A DNA stretch of 64,000 nucleotides from Bacillus_CJ salitolerans (GCF_042680805.1 NZ_JBHUEM010000054.1:62001-126000), one strand, 5' to 3'; shown: positions 52,541 through 61,795, counted from the first letter of the stretch. Notes: a model not told the origin generated them from the letters alone. A program made the numbers and translations.

Positions 52541-52756
52541 TTAGTAATTACCATCACCATACATACCTAAACGTCGTTCTATTCTATCTACTCGTCGATC
52601 TAAGCGATCTATTCTTCTTGTTAATCGCTCTACTTGTCGTTCTAAACGATCTAAGCGGCGATTCACGTTACCATCTCCATGGCCTGGGCCTCCCGGATAA
52701 CCTGGAATAGGGAATGGGAAATAGTATCCTTCTGCTTGCTCACGTGGATAATACAT
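52541..52756 (-). CDS. heptad-repeat small protein, possibly spore-coat-related
   Basis: 71 residues, AAGGAGAGG seven bases before the ATG. The N-terminal part is Tyr/Pro/Gly-rich (MYYPREQAEGYYFPFPIPGYPGG). Then come four Arg/Asp heptads (RRLDRLERQVERLTRRIDRLDRRVDRIERRL) with Leu/Ile/Val at a and d, a short coiled coil. Gly/Tyr/Pro plus coiled-coil composition is common in Bacillus coat or surface proteins; that is an inference only. Confidence 0.6.
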   Translation of the reverse strand: MYYPREQAEGYYFPFPIPGYPGGPGHGDGNVNRRLDRLERQVERLTRRIDRLDRRVDRIERRLGMYGDGNY

Positions 52757-52888
52757 GATGTCCTCTCCTTTTTACATGTGCCTTTTGATATGGCATCTGT
52801 TTTTTCATTACGCTATAGTGTATGTTGTTATACGATGATAGGCATGAGACATGTGCCTAATTTAATTAATCAGTTAGGTGGTAAACAA

Positions 52889-53611
52889 ATGCGAATCGAT
52901 AAATTGTTATCAAATATGGGATTTGGAACACGGAAGGAAGTCAAACAGCTACTTAAAACAGGAACTGTTAGGATAGATGAAACGATTATTAAAGACGCAA
53001 AAACACATGTAGATCCAAAGGTCCAAACTGTGACAGTAAATGGAGAGCCAGTTGAATATAAAGAATTTATTTATTTAATGATGAATAAACCACCTGGGGT
53101 CATTTCTGCAACAGAGGATAACCACGATGAAACGGTGATTGACTTATTGGAAATAGAGGATGCGATTTTTAACCCATTTCCTGTAGGAAGGCTGGATAAA
53201 GATACAGAAGGCCTTTTATTAATAACAAATGATGGACAGCTTTCACATCAATTGCTTTCTCCAAAGAAACACGTGCCAAAGACATACTTTGCCCATATAA
53301 ATGATGAGGTAACTGAAGAGGATGTTTTTGCATTTAAACAAGGTGTTGAATTAGATGATGGATATGTTACAAAGCCCGGTGAGTTGAAAATAATAGAAGC
53401 TGGTCCTACTTCGAAAATTGAATTGATTATAACAGAAGGGAAATTCCATCAAGTTAAAAGAATGTTTGAAGCAGTCGGTAAGCGGGTAATGTATTTAAAG
53501 AGAATTAAGATGGGGCCATTAGCATTAGATGAAACGCTTCAGCTTGGAGAATATCGAGAGTTAACAGAAGAAGAGGTTGAATTATTGAGACAAGAAAGCT
53601 CGTACAGTTAG
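52889..53611 (+). CDS. ytzG: RsuA-family 16S rRNA pseudouridine synthase YtzG
   Basis: 240 residues from the ATG at 52889 (AGGTGGT upstream); the frame is open further 5' but that part overlaps the opposite gene. N-terminal S4 RNA-binding domain MRIDKLLSNMGFGTRKEVKQLLKTGTVRID. The catalytic Asp is in PVGRLDKDTEGLLLITNDGQL; KTYFAHIND and GKFHQVKRMFEAVGKRV follow. Converts a uridine of rRNA to pseudouridine. A terminator and repeat copy 4 follow. Confidence 0.9.
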   Translation: MRIDKLLSNMGFGTRKEVKQLLKTGTVRIDETIIKDAKTHVDPKVQTVTVNGEPVEYKEFIYLMMNKPPGVISATEDNHDETVIDLLEIEDAIFNPFPVGRLDKDTEGLLLITNDGQLSHQLLSPKKHVPKTYFAHINDEVTEEDVFAFKQGVELDDGYVTKPGELKIIEAGPTSKIELIITEGKFHQVKRMFEAVGKRVMYLKRIKMGPLALDETLQLGEYRELTEEEVELLRQESSYS

Positions 53612-53615
53612 AATG

Positions 53616-53650
53616 AAAAGGAAGGAGCAAACTCGTCCTTCCTTTTTTGT
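53616..53650 (+). terminator. terminator of ytzG
   Basis: Stem AAGGAAGGA/TCCTTCCTT followed by T4-6. Confidence 0.8.
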
Positions 53651-53655
53651 TATTG

Positions 53656-53837
53656 AAGAAACTATAAAAGGTCATCATTTGTGGATAACTGAGTGATGTG
53701 CGTACTAATCCGGCTCCAGCGCCCAGCCCGCCTGAGGTCAAATAACCTGTCATGCATAACAGGGAAAGATCGCCCTTTTCTTCATGACAGAACATTTGCT
53801 TTTCGGGGCTAACCGGGGCGCATGCGCCTATTGTTCC
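53656..53837 (+). repeat. dispersed structured repeat, copy 4 (short form)
   Basis: AAGAAACTATAA, CGGCTCCAGCGCCCAGCC, TGAGGTCAAATAACC, main stem CTGTCATGCATAACAGGG/CCCTTTTCTTCATGACAG, ACATTTGCT and CTAACCGGGGCGC. Lacks the optional hairpin. It follows the ytzG terminator, same orientation. Confidence 0.8.
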
Positions 53838-53869
53838 TATGTACCCTGTCTGTATCTCTTGGGTGTTTT

Positions 53870-54091
53870 TTACGAAGTCAACTTCACTTTCTTTTTGGTT
53901 GCTGACCATTTTCCGCGGCTTGGGCTCTCTACCAAATCGTTATATGAAAGTACGTTTAAGTCCCTTTGGATGGTTCGTTGCGTCGTTCCAAATTCGTCAA
54001 CGAGTTGTTCGGTAGTTACAGTACCTTTTTCACTGATGAACATATAAACAGATTTGATACGGTTAAGCATACGGGAAGTTGAAGGCTTCAA
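53870..54091 (-). CDS. ytzE: small DeoR-type HTH regulator YtzE
   Basis: 73 residues, TTG start with AAGGAG eight bases upstream. A winged helix of the DeoR N-terminal type, RIKSVYMFISEKGTVTTEQLVDEFGTTQRTIQRDLNVLSYNDLVESPSRGKWSATKKKVKL, without the sugar-binding C-terminal domain of full DeoR proteins. B. subtilis YtzE has this form. Effector and targets unknown. Confidence 0.82.
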   Translation of the reverse strand: MKPSTSRMLNRIKSVYMFISEKGTVTTEQLVDEFGTTQRTIQRDLNVLSYNDLVESPSRGKWSATKKKVKLTS

Positions 54092-54417
54092 AAAACCACT
54101 CCTTAATGTTTATTCGTATTTTTTTTCAACAAACATGTCGGTCCTTTTTTGACCCTAAGTCCATATTAACATCGTATAAAAAAGAGAAGCTACTTTTGAG
54201 TTTTGAATTTACACAATATTTACACTAAAAATAGACAACCACCTCATTTTTTATGTTGTTGTAAATATATGTGCCGAATTCTTAATAGTATGACTATTTC
54301 TACAAAAATCGTGGTTTCCCTTCATTTTTTTCATTATTAGTATCAATTTATCTATGTAGGAATATACGATATTTTCCTGATTATTCCTTATAGACCTGAT
54401 AAACTAGAAATTAAGAG
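54092..54417. other. intergenic region without recognised gene
   Basis: AT-rich divergent spacer between ytzE and the RDD gene. No gene, RNA or repeat was recognised; it probably contains both promoters. Confidence 0.4.
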
Positions 54418-54426
54418 GTGATGATA

Positions 54427-54849
54427 ATGGAGGTGGGAGTTCATAACCCTGCTGGATTTTGGATTCGATTTGTTGCATCAATTTTAGATGGGATTATTGT
54501 ATGCACACCATTTTATACCATTGAATATATGGTGGGAGGATTTGAAGATAAGCAAATACTTATATCATTTCTATATTTACTATCATTACTATATGCGATA
54601 ATATTACCAGTCATTTGGCATGGATATAATGTTGGAAAAAGGATTGCCGGTATCAGAATTGCAAAGGTTAATGGTAAGAAATTAGGAATTGGGTCAATGC
54701 TTATGAGAACGATTGTTGCTTATCTTACTTATTTGTTAACGTTAGGGATAGGGTTTATCATTTCTGCTATAATGGTTGGAGTTCGGAAGGACAAAAGGGC
54801 CATCCATGACTTTTTAGCAGGTACTTATGTCACCTATGATAAGCCTTAA
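54427..54849 (+). CDS. RDD-family membrane protein
   Basis: 140 residues from the ATG at 54427 (GAGGTG six bases upstream). Three to four helices. RDD signature: AGFWIRFVASILDGIIV (R and D), NVGKRIAGIRI (the conserved G-K--GIRI segment) and KRAIHDFLAGTYVTY. Some RDD proteins are linked to sodium or proton antiport; no role can be assigned here. Monocistronic, with terminator. Confidence 0.8.
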   Translation: MEVGVHNPAGFWIRFVASILDGIIVCTPFYTIEYMVGGFEDKQILISFLYLLSLLYAIILPVIWHGYNVGKRIAGIRIAKVNGKKLGIGSMLMRTIVAYLTYLLTLGIGFIISAIMVGVRKDKRAIHDFLAGTYVTYDKP

Positions 54850-54855
54850 AAGAGA

Positions 54856-54884
54856 AGTGTCGATTATAATCGACACTTTTTTTT
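54856..54884 (+). terminator. terminator of RDD gene
   Basis: Perfect stem AAGTGTCGATT/AATCGACACTT followed by T6 or more. Confidence 0.85.
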
Positions 54885-54944
54885 GTAACCATTTTCCATT
54901 TATTTCGTATATGATGGTAAGGGAATAGGAAGGAGTCGGGTGTT

Positions 54945-55667
54945 ATGCACTTACTTGATGTTGATATTCATAGAGCAGGTTATTCCTTACATAAACATAC
55001 ATTGCAAGAAATAAAATTTTCGATTAAAGCTGGGGAGATTGTCGGGCTCATAGGACCAAATGGTGCGGGGAAAAGTACAACAACACAAGCCATTTTAGGA
55101 GTGCTTCCTTCGGTTGTTGGCAATATACAATTACATTCCGGTTCAGAACAGATTGGCTACATCCCTGAACAACCGTTATATTATGAAGGGCTAACGCTAT
55201 GGGAGCATTTAGAATTGGCTGCAACTGCCTACGACATACAAGAAAACATACTGAATTCAAGAGCGAATCATCTACTGAAGGAATTTCGAATGGAACATGC
55301 TATTCACGCATATCCGTCTACATTCTCAAAAGGAATGAAACAAAAACTAATGATCATACTTGCATTCTTTATTAAGCCCAAATTATTTGTTGTAGATGAG
55401 CCATTTATTGGATTAGATCCTGGTGCAACGAAGCGCTTAATCCTAAAATTAGAAGAAGAAAAGAAAAACGGTTCAGGCATTCTACTTTCAACTCATGTAT
55501 TAGATACGGCTGAAAAGATATGTGATCGCTTTATTCTCGTTTTTCAGGGAAGAATCTTATCCTCTGGTACACTAGAAGAAATTCAAGATTATGCAGGTTT
55601 AAAAAATGGATCCCTATTAGATTGTTTTTATGAAATAATAGAGGGGCACGAATATGCGGGAGTTTAA
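54945..55667 (+). CDS. ythP: ABC exporter ATP-binding protein YthP
   Basis: 240 residues. Walker A GPNGAGKSTT, the Q-loop at IPEQPLYYEG, ABC signature FSKGMKQKLMII, Walker B LFVVDEPFIGLDPGAT and H-loop STHVLD. Energises the ythQ permease, whose gene overlaps its 3' end by 14 bp, indicating coupling. In B. subtilis ythPQ encode an uncharacterised export system. RBS GGAAGGAG. Confidence 0.88.
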   Translation: MHLLDVDIHRAGYSLHKHTLQEIKFSIKAGEIVGLIGPNGAGKSTTTQAILGVLPSVVGNIQLHSGSEQIGYIPEQPLYYEGLTLWEHLELAATAYDIQENILNSRANHLLKEFRMEHAIHAYPSTFSKGMKQKLMIILAFFIKPKLFVVDEPFIGLDPGATKRLILKLEEEKKNGSGILLSTHVLDTAEKICDRFILVFQGRILSSGTLEEIQDYAGLKNGSLLDCFYEIIEGHEYAGV

Positions 55668-56781
55668 CATATATTTTCAAAGGTTTAAAGAGGAGTGGCT
55701 AAATGAACAGAAAGTGTTCTTATCTGTTTTTGATTGGACGATTGTTCTCTATCTAGTAGTGCCAGTCTTAGCTTTTTGTATATATACATATACAATGTGG
55801 TGGGGTGACCCTCCTTTATATTTATCCAAAGTTAAAATCAATCATATAATGATTGGATTTTTTATCTTTAGCCTATCTTTTGGGAACTTTCGAAGTTTTA
55901 TTAGAGAAGCAGATTTATTGTTTTTAAGCAGAATCCCACTTTTTCTCTCGACTATGATAAAAATTGGCTGGTGGACTACTCTTTTCCAAGGATTTGTTGC
56001 TATAACTAGCCTTCACGTTTTATTGCTACCCATCTATTTGCACAATCAACTCTTTACTTTGGAGCAAGGAATCGTCTTTTATCTATTGACCCTCCTTCAT
56101 CATTTAATCTTGAAGGCAATAAAAAGAAAAAAATTAACATGGCGTAATATAGTTTTAGTTGTAGGTTTACATATTTTACTATATTTGGGTATATGGCTTA
56201 ATCATATTTCTTTCTGGGTTTCTTCGCTTTTACTTGTTTTCGTTTGTAGTAGTTTGTTTTATTTGGTCTACTACTTAATAAGGGAAAGGCAAGATTTTTT
56301 ATCGATTGTTTCGTATGAACAATCCAAAGCAGGAACCTTTACAAAACTTGTGTATCAATTATCATACGAGATTGAAAAGGAGCAAGATAAGAAGGGACAC
56401 TTCCCCTTTTTTAAGAATTCGAAGCATATTTTTGCGAATCGAAGATCAGAGTTTGTTAGGATTGAGTTATTCTTTAAACTGTTTTTGCGAAACAAAACTT
56501 TTGTCAACTGGTTCGTACGTATAGTAGGTATTACGGCTGTTAGTATAATTGTTTTGCCGTTTTGGCTAAAAATATTACTGGCTGTATTGTTTTATTTTTT
56601 TATAACGTATTGGTTTCATATTGTTTGGGGGAAGGTATGGAGTAGTTCAGGTCATCCATTATTTCATTCTATGAAAGACGAAACCTATGGAAGGCGAGAA
56701 TGGGTGTATTCATATGTATGTATCTGCATTATGTCATATTTCGTAATCATATCTACCTTTGTATTCACCCTTTTTATTTAA
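55654..56781 (+). CDS. ythQ: ABC exporter permease YthQ
   Basis: 375 residues, about eight helices in two blocks (DWTIVLYLVVPVLAFCIYTYTMW; MIGFFIFSLSFGNFRSFIREADLLFLSRIPLF...; IVGITAVSIIVLPFWLKILLAVLFYFFITYWFHIVWG), with a charged middle loop. This is the EcsB-like ABC permease pattern. Starts inside the end of ythP. Substrate unknown. Confidence 0.82.
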   Translation: MREFNIYFQRFKEEWLNEQKVFLSVFDWTIVLYLVVPVLAFCIYTYTMWWGDPPLYLSKVKINHIMIGFFIFSLSFGNFRSFIREADLLFLSRIPLFLSTMIKIGWWTTLFQGFVAITSLHVLLLPIYLHNQLFTLEQGIVFYLLTLLHHLILKAIKRKKLTWRNIVLVVGLHILLYLGIWLNHISFWVSSLLLVFVCSSLFYLVYYLIRERQDFLSIVSYEQSKAGTFTKLVYQLSYEIEKEQDKKGHFPFFKNSKHIFANRRSEFVRIELFFKLFLRNKTFVNWFVRIVGITAVSIIVLPFWLKILLAVLFYFFITYWFHIVWGKVWSSSGHPLFHSMKDETYGRREWVYSYVCICIMSYFVIISTFVFTLFI

Positions 56782-56820
56782 TGATTTGTTATTCTTAAAA
56801 GAGAGAAAGGGAGGTACCTT

Positions 56821-57834
56821 ATGCTGTTTCTGAGAAAGCTATTTTTGAAAGCGGTAAAATTAAATAATTGGGTTTTATTTTGGGCAAGTGTTAGTTTCAT
56901 CTTCTTTAGTACTTATGTAATACACTATTTAGAGCCTGAAACATTTCCAACACCTTTCATTGCACTTTGGTGGGTAATGACGACTGTAACAACGGTTGGG
57001 TATGGAGATTATTCACCTTTAACGATTGAAGGTCGAATATTTGCCATCTTTTTATATTTGATTGGAATTGGTTTAATAGGACTTGTAATTGGTAAGGTTG
57101 TTGATTTCTTTTCAGAGTTTCGCAGGAAAAGGGAGGAAGGAAGAATGACATATAAAGGTGAAGGACATATCGTTATTATAGGATGGTCGCCAAAGGCAAA
57201 ATATGCTGTACAAGAGATAGTGGAATCAAACATTAATATCGATATTGTCATTATTGACCAGTTGGACAAAGCGCCTCTACTGTTAGAGCGAGTTCATTAT
57301 GTGAAAGGCCAGGCTACCCAAAATGAGACACTCGAGAAGGCGAATGTATTAAAAGCAAAAGCTGTCTTAATTTTTGCAGATGATACCATTAAGGATGATG
57401 AACTCACTGATGGAAAAACATTATTAATTGCTTCCTCGATTGAGCAATTTGGAGCACATGTGCATACGACAGTTGAGATTATGAATGAACATCATATTAA
57501 AAATTTCCAACATATTAAAGTAGATGATTTTCTAATGTCTCATGAAACGATTTCGCACCTTGCAGTGAGATCCGCTACCTCAAAGGGAATAACAAAAATA
57601 TTTTCACAGCTTATTAGTCGTAGGTATGGAGATGACTTGTTTCAAATTAAAGCAAAGCCTGAGTGGAAGACGTACCGTGAAGCATTTGATGACCTTTTAA
57701 AAGAGGGAGCCACATTAATATCTGACCAAACCAATTTAAACATTAACCGTAGATTGGATGAATCAATTGCAGCAGATTCTGTCCTTTATATTATTTGTGA
57801 TAAAGAAACTTATGATAGAATAAGTGCTAGTTGA
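56821..57834 (+). CDS. potassium channel with TrkA-N (RCK) domain, YugO/MthK-like
   Basis: 337 residues: two-helix channel with the selectivity filter TTVTTVGYGDYSP, then an RCK/TrkA-N Rossmann domain (GHIVIIGWSPKAKYAVQEI, VIIDQLDKAPLL) and a TrkA-C-like remainder. Forms tetrameric potassium channels gated by a cytosolic ligand. Resembles B. subtilis YugO, the biofilm electrical-signalling channel, although synteny does not decide this. RBS GGGAGGT. Not obviously in an operon. Confidence 0.87.
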   Translation: MLFLRKLFLKAVKLNNWVLFWASVSFIFFSTYVIHYLEPETFPTPFIALWWVMTTVTTVGYGDYSPLTIEGRIFAIFLYLIGIGLIGLVIGKVVDFFSEFRRKREEGRMTYKGEGHIVIIGWSPKAKYAVQEIVESNINIDIVIIDQLDKAPLLLERVHYVKGQATQNETLEKANVLKAKAVLIFADDTIKDDELTDGKTLLIASSIEQFGAHVHTTVEIMNEHHIKNFQHIKVDDFLMSHETISHLAVRSATSKGITKIFSQLISRRYGDDLFQIKAKPEWKTYREAFDDLLKEGATLISDQTNLNINRRLDESIAADSVLYIICDKETYDRISAS

Positions 57835-57867
57835 TTTAAAATTGAATGAAGAAATAGAGGGGTTTTG

Positions 57868-59064
57868 TTGTCAAGTCATATCGTTCAACATGGTTCAATG
57901 CGGTGGAATTTTAGTGCTTTTTATTTCTTAACCTTCTTTGGGATTGGGTCCCTATATCCCCTTTTAACCGTATATTTAGATGAAAATATTGGTTTAACCG
58001 GTAGTCAAATTGGAGTTATTATGTCTATTAGCCCTGTGGTGATGATTATTGTTCAGCCAATGTGGGGCATGCTTAGTGATTGGACCCAAAAGCCAAAGGT
58101 GTTACTAACAATTGCGATTGTTTTAACGAGTCTAATAGGGTTTATCTATTCCTTTATGGATACATACGTCACGATATTTATCATCGCTATTTTTATTGCG
58201 ACTGCTCAAAGTGCAATCGTACCTTTATCAGATAGTATAACTCTAAATTATGTTCAAAAAGTAAATGGAAATTATGGGTCGTTTCGGCTATGGGGGGCCT
58301 TAGGGTTCGCAATATCTGTGCTTGTCGTTGGAAGGGCAGCAGAATTCGTAGGATTAACGGTTATTTTTTACTCATTTGCTATTGTACTATTCCTATCGAC
58401 AATCTTTAGCTGGCGTCTTCCAGGAGAGAGTCAAAGAATACAAACGAATCTCTTTCAAGGAATTCATTCGCTCGGGAAACGCCCTAGATTTTTACTATTT
58501 CTGCTCACAACATTTTTAATATTTGGACCGATTTATGCAAATAACTTCTATTTCGGCTTATTGATCAAAGATTTAGGTGGTACCCTTACTGGAGTAGGGA
58601 TTGCCTTCTTATTAGCAGCAGGAAGTGAAGCACCATTCATGCAATATGCAAGAAAGTTTATTCAACGAGTAGGAATGCTCCATGTATTGCTCATTGCGGC
58701 TAGTATCTCAATGATAAGATGGTATTTTTATTTTTATGAACCTTCTCTTTTTCTTGTGTATGCCACCACCATTGCTCAAGGCATTTCAGTAGGACTCTTT
58801 ATCCCAGCAGCACTTCAATATGTAAGGGATATCTCTCCTAAGGAAGTTCATATAACGGCGGTTTCTTTATATTCGGCTATTGGTAATGGTTTAGGAAGTT
58901 GGTTTTGTACCTATTTTGGAGGCATAATTCTTGAGTTGAACTCTATACAAGCTGTTTATTTATTCTATGGAGTATTAACGACTTTTGGGGTGATTACATT
59001 ACTAGCCATCACAAGAATTGATCATATAAAAAGGCGAACTGCGTTAAGGCAAGCTTCCAATTAG
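57868..59064 (+). CDS. MFS transporter (MFS_1_like/nucleoside-permease type)
   Basis: 398 residues from a TTG at 57868 (GAGGGG five bases upstream); an adjacent TTG one codon earlier is closer to the RBS than usual. Twelve helices. NVKLxxxG-like segments: LTGSQIGVIMSISPVVMIIVQPMWGMLSDWTQKPK and NGNYGSFRLWGALGFAISVLVVGR, the latter typical of the LacY/nucleoside permease branch. Substrate unknown; sugar or nucleoside-like compounds are possible. Confidence 0.8.
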   Translation: MSSHIVQHGSMRWNFSAFYFLTFFGIGSLYPLLTVYLDENIGLTGSQIGVIMSISPVVMIIVQPMWGMLSDWTQKPKVLLTIAIVLTSLIGFIYSFMDTYVTIFIIAIFIATAQSAIVPLSDSITLNYVQKVNGNYGSFRLWGALGFAISVLVVGRAAEFVGLTVIFYSFAIVLFLSTIFSWRLPGESQRIQTNLFQGIHSLGKRPRFLLFLLTTFLIFGPIYANNFYFGLLIKDLGGTLTGVGIAFLLAAGSEAPFMQYARKFIQRVGMLHVLLIAASISMIRWYFYFYEPSLFLVYATTIAQGISVGLFIPAALQYVRDISPKEVHITAVSLYSAIGNGLGSWFCTYFGGIILELNSIQAVYLFYGVLTTFGVITLLAITRIDHIKRRTALRQASN

Positions 59065-59065
59065 A

Positions 59066-59096
59066 AACAGGGCTCTATGAAAAGAGCCCTGTTTTA
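59066..59096. terminator. bidirectional terminator between MFS gene and ytkP
   Basis: Stem AACAGGGCTCT/AGAGCCCTGTT followed by TTAAT. Confidence 0.8.
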
Positions 59097-59117
59097 ATAT
59101 AACCTTTGGAAGCTGAA

Positions 59118-60053
59118 TTATTCGGAAAAATCAAATAAGTCGCTAGATAGATAACGTTCACCAGTATCACAAGCAATACACACAACAACGTCATCTTCTG
59201 ACAGCCTACTTGCTACCTGTATCGCTGCGTAGCAGGCAGCACCTGATGATGGACCGACTAATATTCCTTCTTCTTTTGCTAATCTTCTTGTAATGTTATA
59301 GGCTTGGTCATCTTCAATTTTAATAATTTCATTATAAATGTTTTGATTTAATATAGTTGGAATAAAACCAGGACTAGTTCCAACTAGTTTATGTTTACCA
59401 GGCTTTCCACCAGATAGCACCGGAGAGCCGGCGGGCTCAACAACATGAATGCTTATGTTTGGGAAATGTTCTTTTAATACTTCACCAGTACCAGTGATGG
59501 TACCACCTGTTCCAGCAGTAGCTACAAAAGCTGATAATGGTTTGCCTATTTCATTCATCGCTTTTATAATTTCTTTTGCTGTTGTATGGCGATGGGCATC
59601 TGGATTAGCAAAGTTATCAAATTGCATAGGGATGAAGCTATTCTTTATTTCAGTTGCTAATTCTTGGGCTTTTTTTATAGCACCAGGCATTTTTTCCTCA
59701 CCAGGGGTTAATACCACGTCGGCTCCGTACGCCTTTAATAAATTGATTCTTTCCTTTGTCATCGTGTCTGGCATAACTAATATCGCTCTATAACCCCTAG
59801 CAGCTGCATTCATGGCAAGCCCAATTCCTGTATTTCCACTTGTAGGCTCAATAATGGTAGAGCCATTCTTTAGTAATCCGGCTTTTTCAGCTTGTAAGAT
59901 CATATTATAGGCTGCACGGTCTTTTACGCTTCTACTAGGATTGAAAAACTCTAGCTTTAAATAAATTTGTGCACCCTTTTCGGGTTTTACACGTTGAAGC
60001 TTGACTAAGGGGGTGTCTCCGATAAGTTCATTGATATTATTTACTTTTTTCAT
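59118..60053 (-). CDS. ytkP: cysteine-synthase-like PLP enzyme YtkP
   Basis: 311 residues, O-acetylserine sulfhydrylase fold. The PLP Lys is in SRSVKDRAAYNM, followed by the substrate loop PTSGNTGIGLA. The phosphate-binding TAGTGGTITGTGE and VGPSSGAACYAA are typical. Other cysteine synthases (CysK) exist in Bacillus; YtkP is a divergent paralogue with uncertain physiological substrate. RBS AAGGAGGAA. No neighbouring sulfur genes. Confidence 0.87.
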   Translation of the reverse strand: MKKVNNINELIGDTPLVKLQRVKPEKGAQIYLKLEFFNPSRSVKDRAAYNMILQAEKAGLLKNGSTIIEPTSGNTGIGLAMNAAARGYRAILVMPDTMTKERINLLKAYGADVVLTPGEEKMPGAIKKAQELATEIKNSFIPMQFDNFANPDAHRHTTAKEIIKAMNEIGKPLSAFVATAGTGGTITGTGEVLKEHFPNISIHVVEPAGSPVLSGGKPGKHKLVGTSPGFIPTILNQNIYNEIIKIEDDQAYNITRRLAKEEGILVGPSSGAACYAAIQVASRLSEDDVVVCIACDTGERYLSSDLFDFSE

Positions 60054-60186
60054 GATGCCCGTTCCTCCTTTTTACCATCGTATCATACCCGTTTATCGTG
60101 CACGATGATTTTGATACCACTATTTTTAACGACTTTGGTAAAATATACAATAATGAGACGAAAATACTCATTAAAGGTGGTTTACG

Positions 60187-60753
60187 ATGAATACAAAGAC
60201 TCATTTCTTTCTTGCGATTCCTATTTCTAATGAATTAAAAGCAGTATACTCAAAATGGCAACAATCCATGAAGAATCAGTTACCCTTTAAATCCTGGGTC
60301 CATCCTGAAGATTATCATATAACATTAGCTTTTCTAGGGGATATTCCGAAGTCTATGCTACGAAATATTAGTAAGGAAATGGAGGTTATTGCAGGCAAAC
60401 ATCATTCCTTTCAACTGTCACTAAATGGTATAGGAACATTTGGTAGAAAGGAATCTCCTAGAATATTTTGGGCCGGACTTGAGAGAGAACAAAAATTATT
60501 TGATCTGCAAATGGATGTATACAGAGCATGTAAGAAGCTGGGCTTTACGCTAGATGATCGCCCGTATAATCCGCATATGACATTGGCGAGAAAATGGAGT
60601 TCAGACGATGTATTTCCTAACAACCTTTCTCATATTGTGAAAGGAGAAGAAAAAATAGTATCATTTTCTGTTAAGGATTTTATTTTGTATCAAACCCATC
60701 TTGACAGAACACCTAAATACGAACCGTTATCCATCTTTTCCTTAAAAGATTAA
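60187..60753 (+). CDS. thpR: RNA 2',3'-cyclic phosphodiesterase (ThpR/YtlP)
   Basis: 188 residues, 2H phosphoesterase. The two HxT motifs are HITLAFLG (in EDYHITLAFLG) and HMTLAR (in YNPHMTLARKW), spaced as in the LigT/ThpR family. Opens 2',3'-cyclic phosphates of RNA ends. AAAGGTGG RBS upstream. Followed closely by ytlQ and amyX, an order also seen around B. subtilis amyX. Confidence 0.85.
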   Translation: MNTKTHFFLAIPISNELKAVYSKWQQSMKNQLPFKSWVHPEDYHITLAFLGDIPKSMLRNISKEMEVIAGKHHSFQLSLNGIGTFGRKESPRIFWAGLEREQKLFDLQMDVYRACKKLGFTLDDRPYNPHMTLARKWSSDDVFPNNLSHIVKGEEKIVSFSVKDFILYQTHLDRTPKYEPLSIFSLKD

Positions 60754-60800
60754 CTTACTTCATAGCTTCATTAATATATTTTTTAAGAGTGGTGAAATTG

Positions 60801-61760
60801 TTGGCTCAGCTTATTAAATTATTTGATCTCATTTCTAGATATGAAATGAATATTTATCGATATCCCAGTCAGTACATACGACTGAAAAAACAAGGATGGA
60901 ACAAATTTAAGCATTATTTTGAAAATAGTCTTCATGAAAATAAGCAGGAAAATCATCAGCCTGTTGTGAATAAAAAAACATTTTTTAAACCGTTAAAAAG
61001 TATTCTTAAAAGAGAATCAACACCCGAAGAAGAAGTTACGAATCGTTCATATGTTTTTGGGCAAGAGGATGATGAACAGGAAGTTCCGGGATTTCATATA
61101 GACTACCAATTCACGAGTAAACCTAAAACGGAGGAAGAGCTTAAACAAAGGTTTTTAGATGGATTATTTGAATTCCAAGTGAAATGGGCAAGTTCAACTA
61201 TTAGAGAAAAGTCTTATCTTGATAAAGACCTTTATGATGAAGATACCTTAAAATATTTCCTTCAACGTTTCCCAGACAATTACCTTGTTCTTTATCATCC
61301 AGTCTTTTTAGTTCAAAGAGCACCAGTAGAGTTAGAAGTAGTGATGATTAGTCCAACTGAAACATGGTGCATCACTGTATTGGAAGGCAAGGAGAACAGT
61401 GTATTTATAGGGTCAAAAGAAAGATTTTGGACGGAGAAGTATTTGGAAGAAGAGAAAAAACACTTAAATCCAGTTATCGCGATTAATCGTATGGAAAAAG
61501 TCGTGAATCAAATCTATAACAATTATCAGATCGATCTACCGATTCGAAAGGTCATCCTTAACAGGACAGGGTATTTCGATTTCCCATATAGCCCACCTGA
61601 TATCCTGTTTATTGATAAAAGAAAGTATGAAGGCTGGTTTAGAAATTTAAGAAAGCATTCCTCTCCTATAAAACATGTACAGCTTAAGGCAGCACAGGTA
61701 TTATTACAGCACTGTCAAACGACTTATGTAAAACGCCCTGAATGGAACACTCCTGAGTGA
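60801..61760 (+). CDS. ytlQ: YtlQ-like protein (nuclease-like fold)
   Basis: 319 residues from a TTG at 60801 with a weak SD (AGTGGTGA); GTG codons 9-12 bases earlier are alternatives. Basic N terminus (FDLISRYEMNIYRYPSQYIRLKKQGW), a charged linker and a central alpha/beta region (FLQRFPDNYLVLYHPVFLVQRAPVELEVVMISPTETWCITVLEGKE) resembling NERD or related nuclease folds with E-V. Matches my memory of B. subtilis YtlQ, of unknown function. Same strand and closely spaced with thpR and amyX. Confidence 0.75.
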   Translation: MAQLIKLFDLISRYEMNIYRYPSQYIRLKKQGWNKFKHYFENSLHENKQENHQPVVNKKTFFKPLKSILKRESTPEEEVTNRSYVFGQEDDEQEVPGFHIDYQFTSKPKTEEELKQRFLDGLFEFQVKWASSTIREKSYLDKDLYDEDTLKYFLQRFPDNYLVLYHPVFLVQRAPVELEVVMISPTETWCITVLEGKENSVFIGSKERFWTEKYLEEEKKHLNPVIAINRMEKVVNQIYNNYQIDLPIRKVILNRTGYFDFPYSPPDILFIDKRKYEGWFRNLRKHSSPIKHVQLKAAQVLLQHCQTTYVKRPEWNTPE

Positions 61761-61795
61761 CAACCTAACATGACTTTTAAGTTGGAGGGATCTGA

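Noticed and set aside
52679..52888. Extended N terminus of the pseudouridine synthase
   Set aside because: The part before 52889 overlaps the opposite small gene and its RBS region; homology begins at MRIDKLL with AGGTGGT upstream.
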